64,000 nucleotides of DNA from Kushneria pakistanensis (GCF_014652795.1 NZ_BMZM01000002.1:496001-560000), one strand, 5' to 3'. Shown: positions 7,905 through 17,652, numbered from the stretch's first letter. Made by a program: numbers and translations. The notes: generated by a model not told the origin, from the letters alone.

Positions 7905-8951
7905 ATGCCAGACACCACGATTGGATCAATACGTGAGTCCATTGACCGCGTTTCATGGGGAAGCATCATTGCCGGGCTCGTGACCGTCCTGGCCATTTCT
8001 GCCCTGCTGTCACTGCTGGGTACGGCCATCGGGTCGAGCGTGATCGACCCGATGTCGGACAGCCCCCTTGATGGATTGGGCACGACCTTTGGCATTACCT
8101 CGGCCGTGTTTCTGGTCATCAGTTTTGCTGCCGGCGGTTTTGTAGCGGGCCGGCTGGCCAATAGCCGCGGTTTCATACATGGCTTTTTAAGCTGGGCGAC
8201 CGCTACCATCGTGTCGGTCATGCTGATCGGCCTGGCTGCCGGCAAGGTAGCCTCGGGCGGTGCCAGCGCCGTAGGCTCGATTGTCTCGGGCGCAGGCCAG
8301 ATCACCGGCAGCGTTGCCAGTGGCATGGGTAATGCAGCGGGCTCGCTGGGCGATCAGCTGAGCGATCACTTCAATTTTGACCCGGATGTTGAATCCTCTC
8401 TGGAGGATCCACAGCTGCGCAATCAGGTCAATCAGGTACTGCGTGATACGCAGACCGAAGCACTGCAGCCGGAGTACCTGAGCAATCAGGCCCAGGCAGC
8501 CGGCGATGACATCCAGGCCGCCGTCAGGCACCTGACCAGTAACCCTTCCGACTATGAAGCCGTTCTCAATGAGCTGGTCGAAAAGCAGAAGGGGCGCCTT
8601 GAAAACATTCAGCAGGATGTGGATCGCGATGCCCTGGTCAATTCTCTGGCCAGCAATACAGACATGAGCGAGTCTGAAGCAGAGGAATACGTCGATAACG
8701 CCATGGCCCGTCTTGATGAAGGTGCCACGCAAATGGAGCAACAGGTGGATCGTCTGCAAGGTTATGTCGGGCAGGCACAGCAGGAACTGGCCGAGACCGA
8801 GCAGTCACTGCGTGAAAGCGCCGAAGAAGCGACCCAGAAGCTTCGCAACGCTGCCATGATGGCCTTTATTGCCATGGTCATTGCAGCCCTGATCAGCAGC
8901 TTCGCGGGGCTGGCCGGCAGCAGGATGCAGACGCGTCGCCGTCGTGCCTGA
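7905..8951 (+). CDS. Four-helix membrane protein with coiled coil (paralogue 2)
   Basis: 348 residues, the same length as the protein encoded at 3805 with no visible gap. By eye roughly four residues in five are the same. Membrane segments, the NNxxDGLGT/SPLDGLGT loop and the coiled-coil region (NSLASNTDMSESEAEE) are all conserved. Differences cluster in the DFDPGSES/NFDPDVES linker and at the C-terminal tail. The start is fixed by conservation and by AAGGAAT upstream. A terminator copy follows at 9061. Two intact copies argue for retained function, possibly with different expression. Confidence 0.85.
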   Translation: MPDTTIGSIRESIDRVSWGSIIAGLVTVLAISALLSLLGTAIGSSVIDPMSDSPLDGLGTTFGITSAVFLVISFAAGGFVAGRLANSRGFIHGFLSWATATIVSVMLIGLAAGKVASGGASAVGSIVSGAGQITGSVASGMGNAAGSLGDQLSDHFNFDPDVESSLEDPQLRNQVNQVLRDTQTEALQPEYLSNQAQAAGDDIQAAVRHLTSNPSDYEAVLNELVEKQKGRLENIQQDVDRDALVNSLASNTDMSESEAEEYVDNAMARLDEGATQMEQQVDRLQGYVGQAQQELAETEQSLRESAEEATQKLRNAAMMAFIAMVIAALISSFAGLAGSRMQTRRRRA

Positions 8952-9060
8952 GCCTTTTGCCAGCACCCCCGGTGCATGGCTTAAGCGAATGAAGCAGTAC
9001 GCTGCTTTACAGGATCACTGCTGAAAACGCCTGTTGCCAACGATCTGACAGGCCTCTCAA

Positions 9061-9086
9061 ACGCCCGGCTTATAGCCGGGCGTTTT
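9061..9086. terminator. Terminator after membrane-protein paralogue 2
   Basis: Stem ACGCCCGGCT/AGCCGGGCGT with a TAT loop, followed by T4. It is nearly identical to the hairpin after paralogue 1 (4901-4929). Confidence 0.85.
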
Positions 9087-9353
9087 ATTGGCTCAAGGGT
9101 TTATGGGCAGTGACGTTTTGAACCGGTGTGCAGCGCCATGACGATGTATAGTTTTTTGGGAAGCAAAGGCCCACCCGGCAAAAGGCATTGCACAGTACAT
9201 CGCGTATGGACCGGTACATGCCTGTAGACCTGCCAGTATCGTTTGCCTGCCTTGTATATGGATCGCTTGCGCCACGTCCGGGCCCTTTTAAATGGCACGG
9301 GGCCAGGGCCGTTGTTTGTCATTGACCCATGGTAAATATCCTGACGATATCTG

Positions 9354-9391
9354 TAGCGGGTAGCGGGTAGCGGGTAGCGGGTAGCGGGTAG
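9354..9391 (+). repeat. Five tandem TAGCGGG heptamers (G-quadruplex motif)
   Basis: Five perfect TAGCGGG units from 9354 to 9388 plus a partial TAG. On the plus strand this gives five GGG runs separated by four-base TAGC loops, which meets the canonical G-quadruplex pattern. It lies between two convergent terminators. Confidence 0.9.
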
Positions 9392-9448
9392 TCAGGAAAA
9401 GGCCGTTGCTGGACGCCGAGAATGCTTGCCAACGCCTGCGGCATGCAC

Positions 9449-9479
9449 AAAAAAACCCGGTGCTGGGCACCGGGTTTTT
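9449..9479. terminator. Terminator of the YsnF-type operon
   Basis: Stem CCCGGTGC/GCACCGGG with loop TGG, flanked by A7 and T5. For the minus-strand operon the A run supplies the U-tract. Confidence 0.85.
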
Positions 9480-9518
9480 GGATGACGCCGAGACGTCGCG
9501 AATAACGCAAAAACAGTC

Positions 9519-10349
9519 TTAGCGCTTTTTCGGGTCCAGCTTGTCATCACGATGCGTACCATCGGTTTCATCGATGTCGACTTCGTGATGGCGGACATTT
9601 TCGCTGACATGCTCGGTGTGCTCACCGACGTCCTTGCGAATGGCCACTTCTTCGCGCACATGCGCTTCCTTGCTGACCACGGCTTCTTCATCGGTCTCGG
9701 TCATTTCGACCGTCTTGTCAGTGAAGTCGGCATCGCTGACATGGCGATCACCGGTGACCGGACGACGCTCGACGGAGACCGATTCATCGCGCAGGGGAAC
9801 ATCTTCCTCGACCCGCTCGTTGACCACGTGGCGACGTACGCGAGTAGTGCCGCGGTTGACGTCACGCTTGCCGATCTTGAGCTCTTCCTCGGACAGGGCC
9901 AGACGCTCTTCCTGATCGGTATGGGCAGCGCCGGTATCTACGGCACCGGTGGCGACGCCCGGTGTTGCGCCGGTAGCGGTAGCCGCACCCATGGCGCCAG
10001 GCGTATTACCTGTACGCTGGGCATTTTGTTCGTCGATATCGACCGGATCATGCTTTTCCAGAATCGCTTCGATGCGATCAAGGTCAGCGGCCGGGGCACG
10101 AACGGCAATCACGGTTGCACCCTGTTCTACATTGCGGTCGTAATCGCTGGTGTCTTCATCATGCTTGCCAAACAGACGCTGCCAGAAGCTGGGCTTGTCA
10201 TGTTCCTCATGCTTTTCATGAGTGACGGTGCCCTGCTGGGCATGGCGGTTGATGGCGCTGTCGGCAATGCCGGCGTCACGCAGATCGTGCATGGCAGCAT
10301 CGGCACGTGCTTCGGTGTCGTATACGGCAACAACGAGTTGTTCATCCAT
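9519..10349 (-). CDS. YsnF/AvaK (DUF2382) stress protein with N-terminal YflT-like domain
   Basis: 276-residue, highly charged protein. Residues 1-100 resemble the general-stress 17M/YflT module (VVAVYDTEARADAAMHDLRDAGI ... VIAVRAPAADLDRIEAIL). An Ala/Gly/Thr-rich linker (about 110-145) leads to a DUF2382 domain (ERLALSEEELKIGKRDVNRG ... VVSKEAHVREEVAIRKDV). The C-terminus is rich in His, Asp and Lys. AGGAG precedes the ATG. It is the second gene of a two-gene operon with another DUF2382 protein. Members are linked to general or osmotic stress; molecular function is not established. Confidence 0.85.
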   Translation of the reverse strand: MDEQLVVAVYDTEARADAAMHDLRDAGIADSAINRHAQQGTVTHEKHEEHDKPSFWQRLFGKHDEDTSDYDRNVEQGATVIAVRAPAADLDRIEAILEKHDPVDIDEQNAQRTGNTPGAMGAATATGATPGVATGAVDTGAAHTDQEERLALSEEELKIGKRDVNRGTTRVRRHVVNERVEEDVPLRDESVSVERRPVTGDRHVSDADFTDKTVEMTETDEEAVVSKEAHVREEVAIRKDVGEHTEHVSENVRHHEVDIDETDGTHRDDKLDPKKR

Positions 10350-10397
10350 GAATATTCTCCTTTAATCGTACCTGGATCGACCTTCGGCCGGTGTAAC

Positions 10398-10799
10398 CTA
10401 CTCGGTGACATCGTCATCCTGACGTGTAACCACGGCGCGCTGCTCTCGCAGCGTCACCTCTTCGCGCCAGGGCGTCTGACCATGAACGCGACGCACATAC
10501 ACCTCTTCCTTCAGGCGCAGCCGCCGTTCCACCACCAGAACTTCCTCAACGACGGGGATAATGGTGGTATCACCTTCCTGGCGCGTCTCGGGCATCTCAT
10601 CGACATACTCATTGATCTCGATGCGATCGACCTCGACACGTTCCTGCGCAAGCATTTCCTCGACCATTTCCGTGCGTTCATGAGTCTCGGTGCTGACGCT
10701 GACCCTGCCGGTCGTGACCTCACGACGAGATACATCGAGCGTTTCCTCAAGCAGAGGCAGAATCTGCTCTTTATCGGAAGGCGCTGAATCTTTCGTCAT
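10398..10799 (-). CDS. Short YsnF/AvaK (DUF2382) domain protein
   Basis: 133-residue protein made almost entirely of a DUF2382 domain: ILPLLEETLDVSRREVTTGRV at the start and VEEVLVVERRLRLKEEVYVRRV in the second half, with a strongly acidic/basic alternating composition. It has no signal peptide or membrane segment. AAGGGAG precedes the ATG. It is the first gene of the operon, and its 9519-10349 partner starts 48 bases downstream. Two different DUF2382 lengths in one operon suggest that they interact (inference). Confidence 0.85.
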   Translation of the reverse strand: MTKDSAPSDKEQILPLLEETLDVSRREVTTGRVSVSTETHERTEMVEEMLAQERVEVDRIEINEYVDEMPETRQEGDTTIIPVVEEVLVVERRLRLKEEVYVRRVHGQTPWREEVTLREQRAVVTRQDDDVTE

Positions 10800-11219
10800 G
10801 GGAAGCTCCCTTGGGGTTCATGTAGTGTCAGCCGCTTATGAAGCCGGAATGATGCAGGACTTCGCAGGGGACACCCTTCAACCTGGCAGTTCTGACACAG
10901 GAAGCGAATCCTTTATTGTTATCTTTGGTATCAACAGGATACATCACAGCATTTACGTGCTTTTTCCGGCTATTTAACGTCGCCTTCAAGCATGATGCAG
11001 GTTAAGTATAAGATTCGTAGAATGTATGATTGGTTGTGGCAGGACAGCTTAAACGCATTGCCTTGCGGCAATTAATTACCAGCGGCGCTGGCGGACGCAG
11101 GCCCGACCAACATGGCCGTATGATCGGGCCCGCATGACCGGAGCTGCATGACCGAAATTTCATGAACAGGGGCGCCGCAGCGCCCCTGTCAAACCCTGAC
11201 CATTTGCACGTCGGTCCGG
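10800..11219. other. Intergenic region between YsnF operon promoter and the 5-oxoproline operon end
   Basis: 420 bases without a convincing gene. The promoter of the minus-strand YsnF operon should lie in 10810-10960. A hairpin at 11166-11189 (ACAGGGGCG/CGCCCCTGT) follows the biotin carboxylase gene and may end that transcript, though without a T-tract. Confidence 0.5.
11166..11189 (-). terminator. Hairpin after the biotin carboxylase gene
   Basis: Nine-base perfect stem (ACAGGGGCG/CGCCCCTGT) with a six-base loop, 31 bases past the stop codon. It lacks a U-tract, so it may be an mRNA 3'-end stabiliser instead of a classical terminator. Confidence 0.45.
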
Positions 11220-12977
11220 TCAGTCGGTTGCGATCTCGGCCATTACCTGGCCGGCCTCGAGCGTGGCGCCGGCCTCGGCGCAGTGGGTCAGACGGCCATC
11301 GGCCTCGGCAGTGATCTGCGTTTCCATCTTCATCGCCTCCATGATGGCGATCACATCACCCTTGGCGACCCGTTCGCCATCGTCGACCTGCCAGGCCAGC
11401 AGCGTGCCGCTGATCGGCGCGGTAACGCTGCCGTCATGTGCATCGGATACCTGTTCGGGCGCTGCGGCTGCCGCGCCGGGTGCCAGCTGCGCCAGCAGCG
11501 CAGTGGGCAGACCGATGCGGTGACGCTTGCCGTCAATATCGATCATGGCGTGCAGCATGCCGGGCTCGGTGGCCGGACGTTGGCGCTCGGCCCATTCAAG
11601 CGTGTCGGTGTCGAACACGGTCTCGATCCAGCGGGTATGCACGTTGAAGCTCTCTGCACCGGTGAAATCGTCATGGGCCATCACCGCGCGATGAAAGGGC
11701 AACACCGAGGCCACGCCTTCAATCTCGAAGTGCTCAAGGGCCCGTCGGGCCCGGGCGATGGCCTGCTCGCGTGTTGCCCCGGTGATGATCAGCTTGGCCA
11801 TCAGGGAATCGAAATGACCCGAGACGCGCCCGCCGCTTTCAATCCCGCTGTCCAGACGCACGCCGGCGCCGGAGGGGGCATTGAAGGTGTCAACATGGCC
11901 GGGTGTGGGCAGAAAGCCCTTGGCGGCGTCCTCGGCGTTGATGCGAAACTCGAAGCTGTGGCCGCGCGGCGTCGGTGTCTCGGTAAAGGAGAGCGGATGG
12001 CCCTCACTGATGCGCAGCTGCTCGATCACCACGTCCACGCCGCTCGTCTCCTCGGTGACCGGATGCTCGACCTGCAGGCGTGTGTTGACCTCCAGAAACG
12101 ACAGGGTGTTGTCCCGCGATAGCAGAAACTCGACCGTGCCGGCGCTGACATAACCGGCCCGGGCGCAGATGTCGTGGGCGGCCTGATGAATCCTTTGGCG
12201 CTGTTCATCGCTCAAAAAGGGCGCCGGGGCTTCCTCGACCAGCTTCTGATTGCGGCGCTGCAGCGAGCAGTCCCGCGTGCCGACCACTACCACGTTGCCG
12301 TGCCGGTCGCCGAGTACCTGGGCCTCGATATGACGCGGGCAATCGAGATACTGCTCGACGAAACACTCACCGCGCCCGAAGGCGGCCTCGGCCTCGCGCA
12401 CCGCCGAGTGGTAGCACTCGGTGACTTCATCCATGCGCCAGGCGACCTTGAGGCCACGCCCGCCGCCGCCGAAGGCGGCCTTGATGGCGATCGGCAGACC
12501 CACCTCGTCGGCAAAGGCCACCACCTCTTCGGCGCCTGCCACCGGGTCCTGTGTGCCGCGGGCCAGCGGCGCACCTACCTCGAGCGCCAACCGGCGCGCC
12601 TGGACCTTGTCACCCAGCACGTCGATGGTGGAAGGCTCGGGGCCGATCCAGATCAGGCCTGCGTTCTGCACGGCGCGGGCGAAGTCGGCCCGTTCGGAGA
12701 GAAAGCCATAGCCCGGATGAATGGCATCGGCGCCGGCGCGGCGGGCGACGTCCAACAGTTTGTCGATCGATAGATAGCTGTCCCCCGGGCGCTCACCGCC
12801 CAGTGCAAAAGCTTCGTCGGCCAGGCGCACATGCAGGGCGTCGAGATCGCCATCGGCGTAGACCGCGACCGAGGCCACACCGTAGTCGCGACAGGCGTGG
12901 ATGATACGCACGGCGATCTCACCGCGATTGGCAATCAGCACCTTCTTCAGAGGGCGCGGGGCATTGGGAGCATTCAT
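11220..12977 (-). CDS. Biotin carboxylase with C-terminal biotinyl domain
   Basis: 585-residue biotin-dependent carboxylase subunit. It has an ATP-grasp biotin carboxylase region from residue 8 ([37 protein letters not shown] loop; [14 protein letters not shown] active site), a C-terminal extension domain and a biotinyl domain with MEAMKMET, biotin on Lys about 550. It carboxylates its own biotin with bicarbonate and ATP; a separate carboxyltransferase is required. None of the AccA/AccD or PCC type is nearby. Its start overlaps by 4 bases the stop of the fused PxpB-PxpC gene, whose fold is homologous to the urea carboxylase carboxyltransferase, so that fusion is the probable partner (inference). 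Confidence 0.9.
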   Translation of the reverse strand: MNAPNAPRPLKKVLIANRGEIAVRIIHACRDYGVASVAVYADGDLDALHVRLADEAFALGGERPGDSYLSIDKLLDVARRAGADAIHPGYGFLSERADFARAVQNAGLIWIGPEPSTIDVLGDKVQARRLALEVGAPLARGTQDPVAGAEEVVAFADEVGLPIAIKAAFGGGGRGLKVAWRMDEVTECYHSAVREAEAAFGRGECFVEQYLDCPRHIEAQVLGDRHGNVVVVGTRDCSLQRRNQKLVEEAPAPFLSDEQRQRIHQAAHDICARAGYVSAGTVEFLLSRDNTLSFLEVNTRLQVEHPVTEETSGVDVVIEQLRISEGHPLSFTETPTPRGHSFEFRINAEDAAKGFLPTPGHVDTFNAPSGAGVRLDSGIESGGRVSGHFDSLMAKLIITGATREQAIARARRALEHFEIEGVASVLPFHRAVMAHDDFTGAESFNVHTRWIETVFDTDTLEWAERQRPATEPGMLHAMIDIDGKRHRIGLPTALLAQLAPGAAAAAPEQVSDAHDGSVTAPISGTLLAWQVDDGERVAKGDVIAIMEAMKMETQITAEADGRLTHCAEAGATLEAGQVMAEIATD

Positions 12978-14572
12978 GACGTGACCTCAGGCGGTGCGTT
13001 GTCACCGGCAAGCGGTGCGAAACGGGTAATCGGATTGAAGCGAACGGTGGCGCCGGGCGGGATCTGACCGGCAAGATCCAGATGATGCTCGGCCACGCAG
13101 GCGATGACCGGGTAACCGCCGGTCAGCGGATGATCGGCCAGAAACAGTACCGGCTGGCCGCTGGCCGGCACCTGAAGGGCGCCGGTCACGGTGCCTTCGC
13201 TGGGCAGCTCGCCGTGATGCGCTCGTGTCAGTGAGTGCTCACCATCAAGACGGATGCCGACCCGGTCGGAGCGCGGCGTCACCTGCCATGGCTGATCACA
13301 CAACAGCGCCAGCGCCTGCTCGCTGAACCAGTCGCTGCGCGGGCCCATGATGATATCGAGCGTGACGCACTCACCGGCGCGGGGCAGTTCGAACGGTGGC
13401 ATCTCGCCAGGCGACACTGCCGTGACCGCCAGCCCTGCCGTGGACACAACATCGCCGCGCCTGAGCGGTTCGGGGCCGAGTTTTGCCAGCGTATCGGTCG
13501 AGGTGCTGCCCAGCACTGGTGTGACCTCAAACCCGCCACGCAGGGCCAGATAGCAGCGAAGTCCGGAGGTGGTGGCGCCCAGGGTGAGGGTATCGCCTTC
13601 TGCCAGCTCGATGGGTTGCCAGGTCGCGGCGTCATGGCGCGTGCCATCAAGGGCAGTGATCGAGACCGGAACCTCGGCGCCGGTGACGGCCACGATGACG
13701 GGCCGGTGGCAGACCAGCGACAGCCCGCCCTGGGCGCACTCGATGGCCGTGGCATTGGAGGGATTGCCAACGATGCGGTTGGCACTGCGCAGGGCACCCT
13801 TGTCCATCGCCCCGGCGCCGGACACGCCCTGGCCGGTCTGACCCTCGCGACCAAGATCCTGAAACAGGCTCTGAAGCCCGGGCTGGCGGACTTCAAGACA
13901 GGGCATGGCATCAGTGTCACGGTTCTCGACGGTGCCGGCGGGAACGCTGACCCGCGTCGGAGGCGCATCGGTCACGGTAAAGCGCACCCGCATGCCGGGC
14001 TGCAGCAGCGCCGCCGGCTCGCGCTGGATATCCCACATCGCAAGTGGAGTGGTACCGATCAGCTGCCAGCCGCCGGGGCTCTCGGTGGGGTAGATGCCGC
14101 TGAAGGTACCGGCCAGCGCCACGGCACCGGCCGGAATGCGGGTGCGCGGCGTGGTGCGCCGGGGCACGTCAAAACCCGCACCGCCGGCCAGATAGGCAAA
14201 GCCTGGCGCAAAGCCGCAGAAGGCGACCTGATACTCATGCTCGCCGTGGCGGCGGATGACCTCATCGGTGCCCATGTCGAGCAGCCTGGCCACCTCATCC
14301 AGATCCTCACCGTTATAAAACACGGGGATCTCGATCAGCTCGCCTTGTCGGTGACTGGCATCGCTGACGGGGCACGCCATGAGCATTCGGGTGAGCTGCG
14401 CGGCACTGATGCGCGCCGGGGTGAAGTAAATCAGCAGGGTGCGCGCCGCCGGGATGATGGTGGTGACGCCGTCGATCGGGTGGCGATGAAGGTGATCAAA
14501 AAGCCCCAGCGCCTGCGACAGGTCATCGAGTTCGATCAGCAGGGCGCTCAGGTTGACGGGAAGTATGTTCAC
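12974..14572 (-). CDS. pxpBC: Fused 5-oxoprolinase subunits B and C (KipI-KipA, AHS1-AHS2)
   Basis: 532-residue fusion. Residues 1 to about 220 are the AHS1/KipI domain ([11 protein letters not shown] ... [14 protein letters not shown]). The rest is AHS2/KipA ([31 protein letters not shown] ... LALRGG). In PxpABC these subunits, with PxpA, hydrolyse 5-oxoproline to glutamate with ATP. The frame is open to an ATG at 14620 inside pxpA, but a GTG at 14572 has AGGAG five bases upstream and fits family N-termini, so it is chosen. The same two domains form the carboxyltransferase part of urea carboxylase, which makes the biotin carboxylase next door notable. Confidence 0.88.
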   Translation of the reverse strand: MNILPVNLSALLIELDDLSQALGLFDHLHRHPIDGVTTIIPAARTLLIYFTPARISAAQLTRMLMACPVSDASHRQGELIEIPVFYNGEDLDEVARLLDMGTDEVIRRHGEHEYQVAFCGFAPGFAYLAGGAGFDVPRRTTPRTRIPAGAVALAGTFSGIYPTESPGGWQLIGTTPLAMWDIQREPAALLQPGMRVRFTVTDAPPTRVSVPAGTVENRDTDAMPCLEVRQPGLQSLFQDLGREGQTGQGVSGAGAMDKGALRSANRIVGNPSNATAIECAQGGLSLVCHRPVIVAVTGAEVPVSITALDGTRHDAATWQPIELAEGDTLTLGATTSGLRCYLALRGGFEVTPVLGSTSTDTLAKLGPEPLRRGDVVSTAGLAVTAVSPGEMPPFELPRAGECVTLDIIMGPRSDWFSEQALALLCDQPWQVTPRSDRVGIRLDGEHSLTRAHHGELPSEGTVTGALQVPASGQPVLFLADHPLTGGYPVIACVAEHHLDLAGQIPPGATVRFNPITRFAPLAGDNAPPEVTS

Positions 14573-14600
14573 AGAGGCTCCTGAAAGCGTGCCGTGCCGT

Positions 14601-15371
14601 TCATGAATGCGGGCCTGCAAAGGCGCGCAGCGCGACGCCTGCAGCGGTCAGCCTCTGGCGCACGGCGCCGGCCAGTGCCATGGCGCCGGGGCTGTCGCCG
14701 TGAACGCAGATGGAGTCGGCATGAAGGGCAATGTCGTGACCGTCGATGCACTCAATCACGCCCTCACATACCAGACGCTGCATGCGCGCAGCGACAAGGT
14801 CGGCGTCATGCAGCACCGCACCTGCCTCGCGACGCGATACCAGCGTGCCATCAGCATTGTAGGCGCGATCAGCAAAGGCCTCGGCGGCCGTGTTGAGGCC
14901 GGCGTCGCGGGCCCATGTCACCAACGGGGCACCTGCCAGGGTCATCAGCACCAGCGAGGCATCCACGTCCTGGATCGCCTCGATCACGGCCTCGGCCTGG
15001 CGCCGGTCGTGGGCGATGGTGTTGTAGAGCGCCCCGTGCGGCTTGACGTAGCGCACCCGGGTGCCGGCGACGCGGGCCAGCCCCTGCAGCGCGCCGATCT
15101 GATAGATGACGTCGGCGTAGAGCTCATCACTGGCGATATCCATGTTACGCCGGCCAAAGCCCACCAGGTCCGGGTAGCTGACATGAGCACCCACGGTGAC
15201 GCCGTGTTCGGCGGCGGCCCTGAGCGTGCGCAAAATGCCGCTCGGGTCGCCGGCATGAAAGCCGCAGGCGACGTTGGCGCTGGTGACGATGCCGAGCATG
15301 GTGTCGTCATCGCCCATGCGCCACTGGCCAAAGCTTTCACCCAGATCGCTGTTCAAATCGATGGAGGACAT
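14601..15371 (-). CDS. pxpA: 5-oxoprolinase subunit A (LamB/YcsF family)
   Basis: 256-residue cytoplasmic protein of the LamB/YcsF family: start [17 protein letters not shown], then [29 protein letters not shown] and VKPHGALYN, all hallmark motifs with conserved Asp and His residues. With PxpB and PxpC it converts the damage product 5-oxoproline to glutamate. It lies between the NRAMP-like transporter gene (14-base gap) and pxpBC, as in the Bacillus ycsG-pxpA-pxpB-pxpC order. Confidence 0.93.
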   Translation of the reverse strand: MSSIDLNSDLGESFGQWRMGDDDTMLGIVTSANVACGFHAGDPSGILRTLRAAAEHGVTVGAHVSYPDLVGFGRRNMDIASDELYADVIYQIGALQGLARVAGTRVRYVKPHGALYNTIAHDRRQAEAVIEAIQDVDASLVLMTLAGAPLVTWARDAGLNTAAEAFADRAYNADGTLVSRREAGAVLHDADLVAARMQRLVCEGVIECIDGHDIALHADSICVHGDSPGAMALAGAVRQRLTAAGVALRAFAGPHS

Positions 15372-15385
15372 GCAGGGCTCCTTGT

Positions 15386-16624
15386 TCAGGCAGTCGGTGT
15401 CAGAAAGTCAAAGATCGGACCGATGGCGTTAACGCCCATATACCAGGTCAGGGCGCAGACCACGGCACCGGCGATCAACAGCCCGCGCGGATAGCGATGA
15501 CCGTGCATGAGATCTGCTCTGCGCCAGGCCACATAGACAAACAGCGTCAGCCCCACCGGCAGGATCAGTCCGTTAAAGCCGCCCACAAACACCAGCAGTG
15601 CCGCCGGCGGTGTGCCGATCGACACAAAGGCCACCAGCGAGATGAGGATGAATACCAGCGTGGCCCGGTTGCGTACGCCTTCGCTGATGCCGGGGCGAAA
15701 CGCGCTTAAAAAGGTCATGGAGGTATAGGCCGCCCCGATGATGCTGGTAATGCCGGCCGCCCACAGGATCAGACCAAAGGCGCGCAGACCCAGCTCGCCG
15801 GCGGCGGCCTGGAAGGCCTGGGCGGCGGGGTTGGCGCTCTGACTGGAGACGTCGATGACCACGCCGCTGGCGACCACGCCCAGAATGGCCAGAAACAGGA
15901 TGTAGCGCATCAGCCCGGTGACCAGGATGCCGCGCAGGGCGGCCCTTGAGACCGTCTCGACGTTGTCGACGCCGCCCAGGCCGCGGTCCAGCAGGCGGTG
16001 GGCGCCGGCATAGGTGATATAGCCACCGACCGTGCCGCCGACGATGGTGGTGATGGTGGCAAAGTTGATGGTATCGGGCATCACCGTCTGGCGCAGCGCC
16101 TCGCCCACGGGCGGGCTGGAGGCAAATGCCACGAACACGGTCATGGCCAGCATCAACACGCCCAGCACGACAATGATGCGGTCGATGGCAATACCGGCGC
16201 GTTTTGACAAAAAGATGCCGGCGGCAATGACGGCGCTGAGCAGCCCGCCCCATGTGGTATCCAGCCCCATCAGGGCATTAAGCCCCAGACCGGCGCCGGC
16301 AATGTTGCCCACGTTGAAGGTCAGCCCGCCGGTGATGATCAGAATCGCCAGCAGATAGCCGCTGCCGGGCAGGGCGGCGTTGGCAATTTCGGGGGCGCGC
16401 ATGCCGGTGACGGTCACTACCCGCCAGATATTGAGCTGCACCACCAGGTCAATCAGGATCGAGGCCAGAATGGCGAAGGCGAAGGCCGCCCCCATCGTGG
16501 CGGTAAAGGTGGCCGTCTGGGTAATGAAGCCGGGGCCCACGGCCGAGGTCGCCATCAGGAAGACGGCGCCGATCAGCGAGGCGCGTCGGGATCTGACCAA
16601 CCCGGGGTCGGTTGCATGTGCCAT
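15386..16624 (-). CDS. NRAMP-family transporter of the YcsG type
   Basis: 412-residue integral membrane protein with about eleven hydrophobic helices, starting [23 protein letters not shown]. The family's first-helix metal motif DPGN is replaced by SAVGPGF, so classical Mn/Fe transport is doubtful. Homologues called YcsG sit next to pxp genes, suggesting uptake of 5-oxoproline or a related organic substrate (inference). A TTG at 16642 could also start, but the ATG at 16624 is preceded by GTGGAG. It is the first gene of the operon, transcribed away from the GntR regulator. Confidence 0.85.
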   Translation of the reverse strand: MAHATDPGLVRSRRASLIGAVFLMATSAVGPGFITQTATFTATMGAAFAFAILASILIDLVVQLNIWRVVTVTGMRAPEIANAALPGSGYLLAILIITGGLTFNVGNIAGAGLGLNALMGLDTTWGGLLSAVIAAGIFLSKRAGIAIDRIIVVLGVLMLAMTVFVAFASSPPVGEALRQTVMPDTINFATITTIVGGTVGGYITYAGAHRLLDRGLGGVDNVETVSRAALRGILVTGLMRYILFLAILGVVASGVVIDVSSQSANPAAQAFQAAAGELGLRAFGLILWAAGITSIIGAAYTSMTFLSAFRPGISEGVRNRATLVFILISLVAFVSIGTPPAALLVFVGGFNGLILPVGLTLFVYVAWRRADLMHGHRYPRGLLIAGAVVCALTWYMGVNAIGPIFDFLTPTA

Positions 16625-16723
16625 GTCAGGGAAGCTCCACAATCGGATTTGTTGTCATGTCTGATAGCAACTTGCATGCCACAAGTGAGGAAAGTCGCCA
16701 GGGTTGTAGCGCTGATCGTCACT

Positions 16724-16738
16724 TATTGTTCAACAATA
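16724..16738. promoter_or_regulatory. Probable GntR-type operator
   Basis: TATTGTTCAACAATA is a perfect dyad (7-base arms around one C) in the 270-base divergent region between the transporter gene and the GntR regulator. FadR-type GntR proteins typically bind TnGTnnnACnA-like dyads, and this site contains TTGTTCAACAA. It overlaps a candidate -35 for the minus-strand operon. Confidence 0.65.
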
Positions 16739-16894
16739 CAAGCGCAGGCAGAGGACAGATATTCGACTTGTGTCCCATCACGGGGCAGAAAGCGCCGTGC
16801 TCGCACCAGATCGGTGCGCGCCGCGCGCTTGCCGTAGGCGACGTTAATCGCGAACATGCATGGACAACGCACAGGGCATGATCGGGAAGCATGA

Positions 16895-17563
16895 ATGAAA
16901 AGGCAGGCGGGAGAGGGCAGGGGCAGTACGCTCAATGAGACGCTTTGCGACGAGATTCGGCGCCTGCTGGTGGATGGCGCGCTGACGCCGGGGCAGCGAC
17001 TGTCCGAGAGTGCGCTGAGTGAGCAGCTGGGTGTCTCGCGCAATACGCTGCGCGAGGCCTTTCGCACGCTGGCACATGAGGGGCTGGTCACCCACGCGCC
17101 CAACCGGGGGGTGTTTGTGACCACACCCGACATGGCCTCGATTGTCGATATTTACCGGCTGCGCCGCTTCATCGAGTGTCGCGCCCTGAGCGCGGCCTGG
17201 CCCAGCCATCCAGCGGTAAGGGAAATGCGCGCGGCCGTAGAGGAGGCCCGGACATGTCGCGAGCAAAGGAACTGGCAGGCGGTGGGGTCAGCCAACATGG
17301 CCTTTCATGGCGCCATTGTGGCACTGGCGGATAGTGCACGGCTGGACGTCTTTTTTCGCCAGATCTCGGCCGAGCTGCGCCTGGCCTTTGGCCTGATGTC
17401 TGACAAGGAGTGGCTGCACGGGCCCTATGTCGAGATGAACCAGCAGGTGCTGGAAACCTTTGAGGCCGGTGACACGACAGCCGCCGTCGCCCTGCTGGAG
17501 CAGTATCTGGCCCAGTCCGAGCGCACCGTACTGGCGGCCTGGGCCCGTCAGGCTGCGCCCTGA
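16895..17563 (+). CDS. GntR-family regulator (FCD/FadR subfamily) of the pxp operon
   Basis: 222-residue transcription factor. The winged helix-turn-helix occupies about residues 10-75 (LCDEIRRLLVDGALTPGQRLSESALSEQLGVSRNTLREAFRTLAHEGLV, the standard GntR core). The rest is an all-helical FCD effector domain with likely metal ligands in NMAFHGAIV and EMNQQVLE. Divergent placement and the dyad at 16724 suggest repression of the 5-oxoproline operon, relieved by a pathway acid. A terminator follows. Confidence 0.92.
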   Translation: MKRQAGEGRGSTLNETLCDEIRRLLVDGALTPGQRLSESALSEQLGVSRNTLREAFRTLAHEGLVTHAPNRGVFVTTPDMASIVDIYRLRRFIECRALSAAWPSHPAVREMRAAVEEARTCREQRNWQAVGSANMAFHGAIVALADSARLDVFFRQISAELRLAFGLMSDKEWLHGPYVEMNQQVLETFEAGDTTAAVALLEQYLAQSERTVLAAWARQAAP

Positions 17564-17580
17564 GGGTAGCCACGATACCA

Positions 17581-17612
17581 AAAGGCCCCGCCATGACTGG
17601 CGGGGCCTTTTT
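17581..17612. terminator. Terminator between gntR and the small heat-shock gene
   Basis: Thirteen-base perfect stem AAAGGCCCCGCCA/TGGCGGGGCCTTT with loop TGAC and trailing T's. It is placed between convergent genes and is usable in both directions. Confidence 0.92.
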
Positions 17613-17652
17613 CATGCAGCCTTTCTGGTGTTACTGCCGCGTAGGCGACACC

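Larger units (their letters stand above)
8952..9518. other. Intergenic region with two terminators and a heptamer repeat
   Basis: No convincing gene. It contains the paralogue-2 terminator (9061-9086), an array of TAGCGGG heptamers (9354-9391) and the YsnF-operon terminator (9449-9479). The stretch 9090-9350 shows nothing recognisable. Confidence 0.6.

Noticed and set aside
9552-10787. 411-codon plus-strand open frame spanning both YsnF-type genes
   Set aside because: It spans two genes with good ribosome sites and family motifs on the other strand; it would have to be antisense to both.
13235-14584. 449-codon plus-strand open frame opposite the PxpB-PxpC fusion
   Set aside because: The minus strand encodes clear KipI and KipA motifs; the plus frame shows none.
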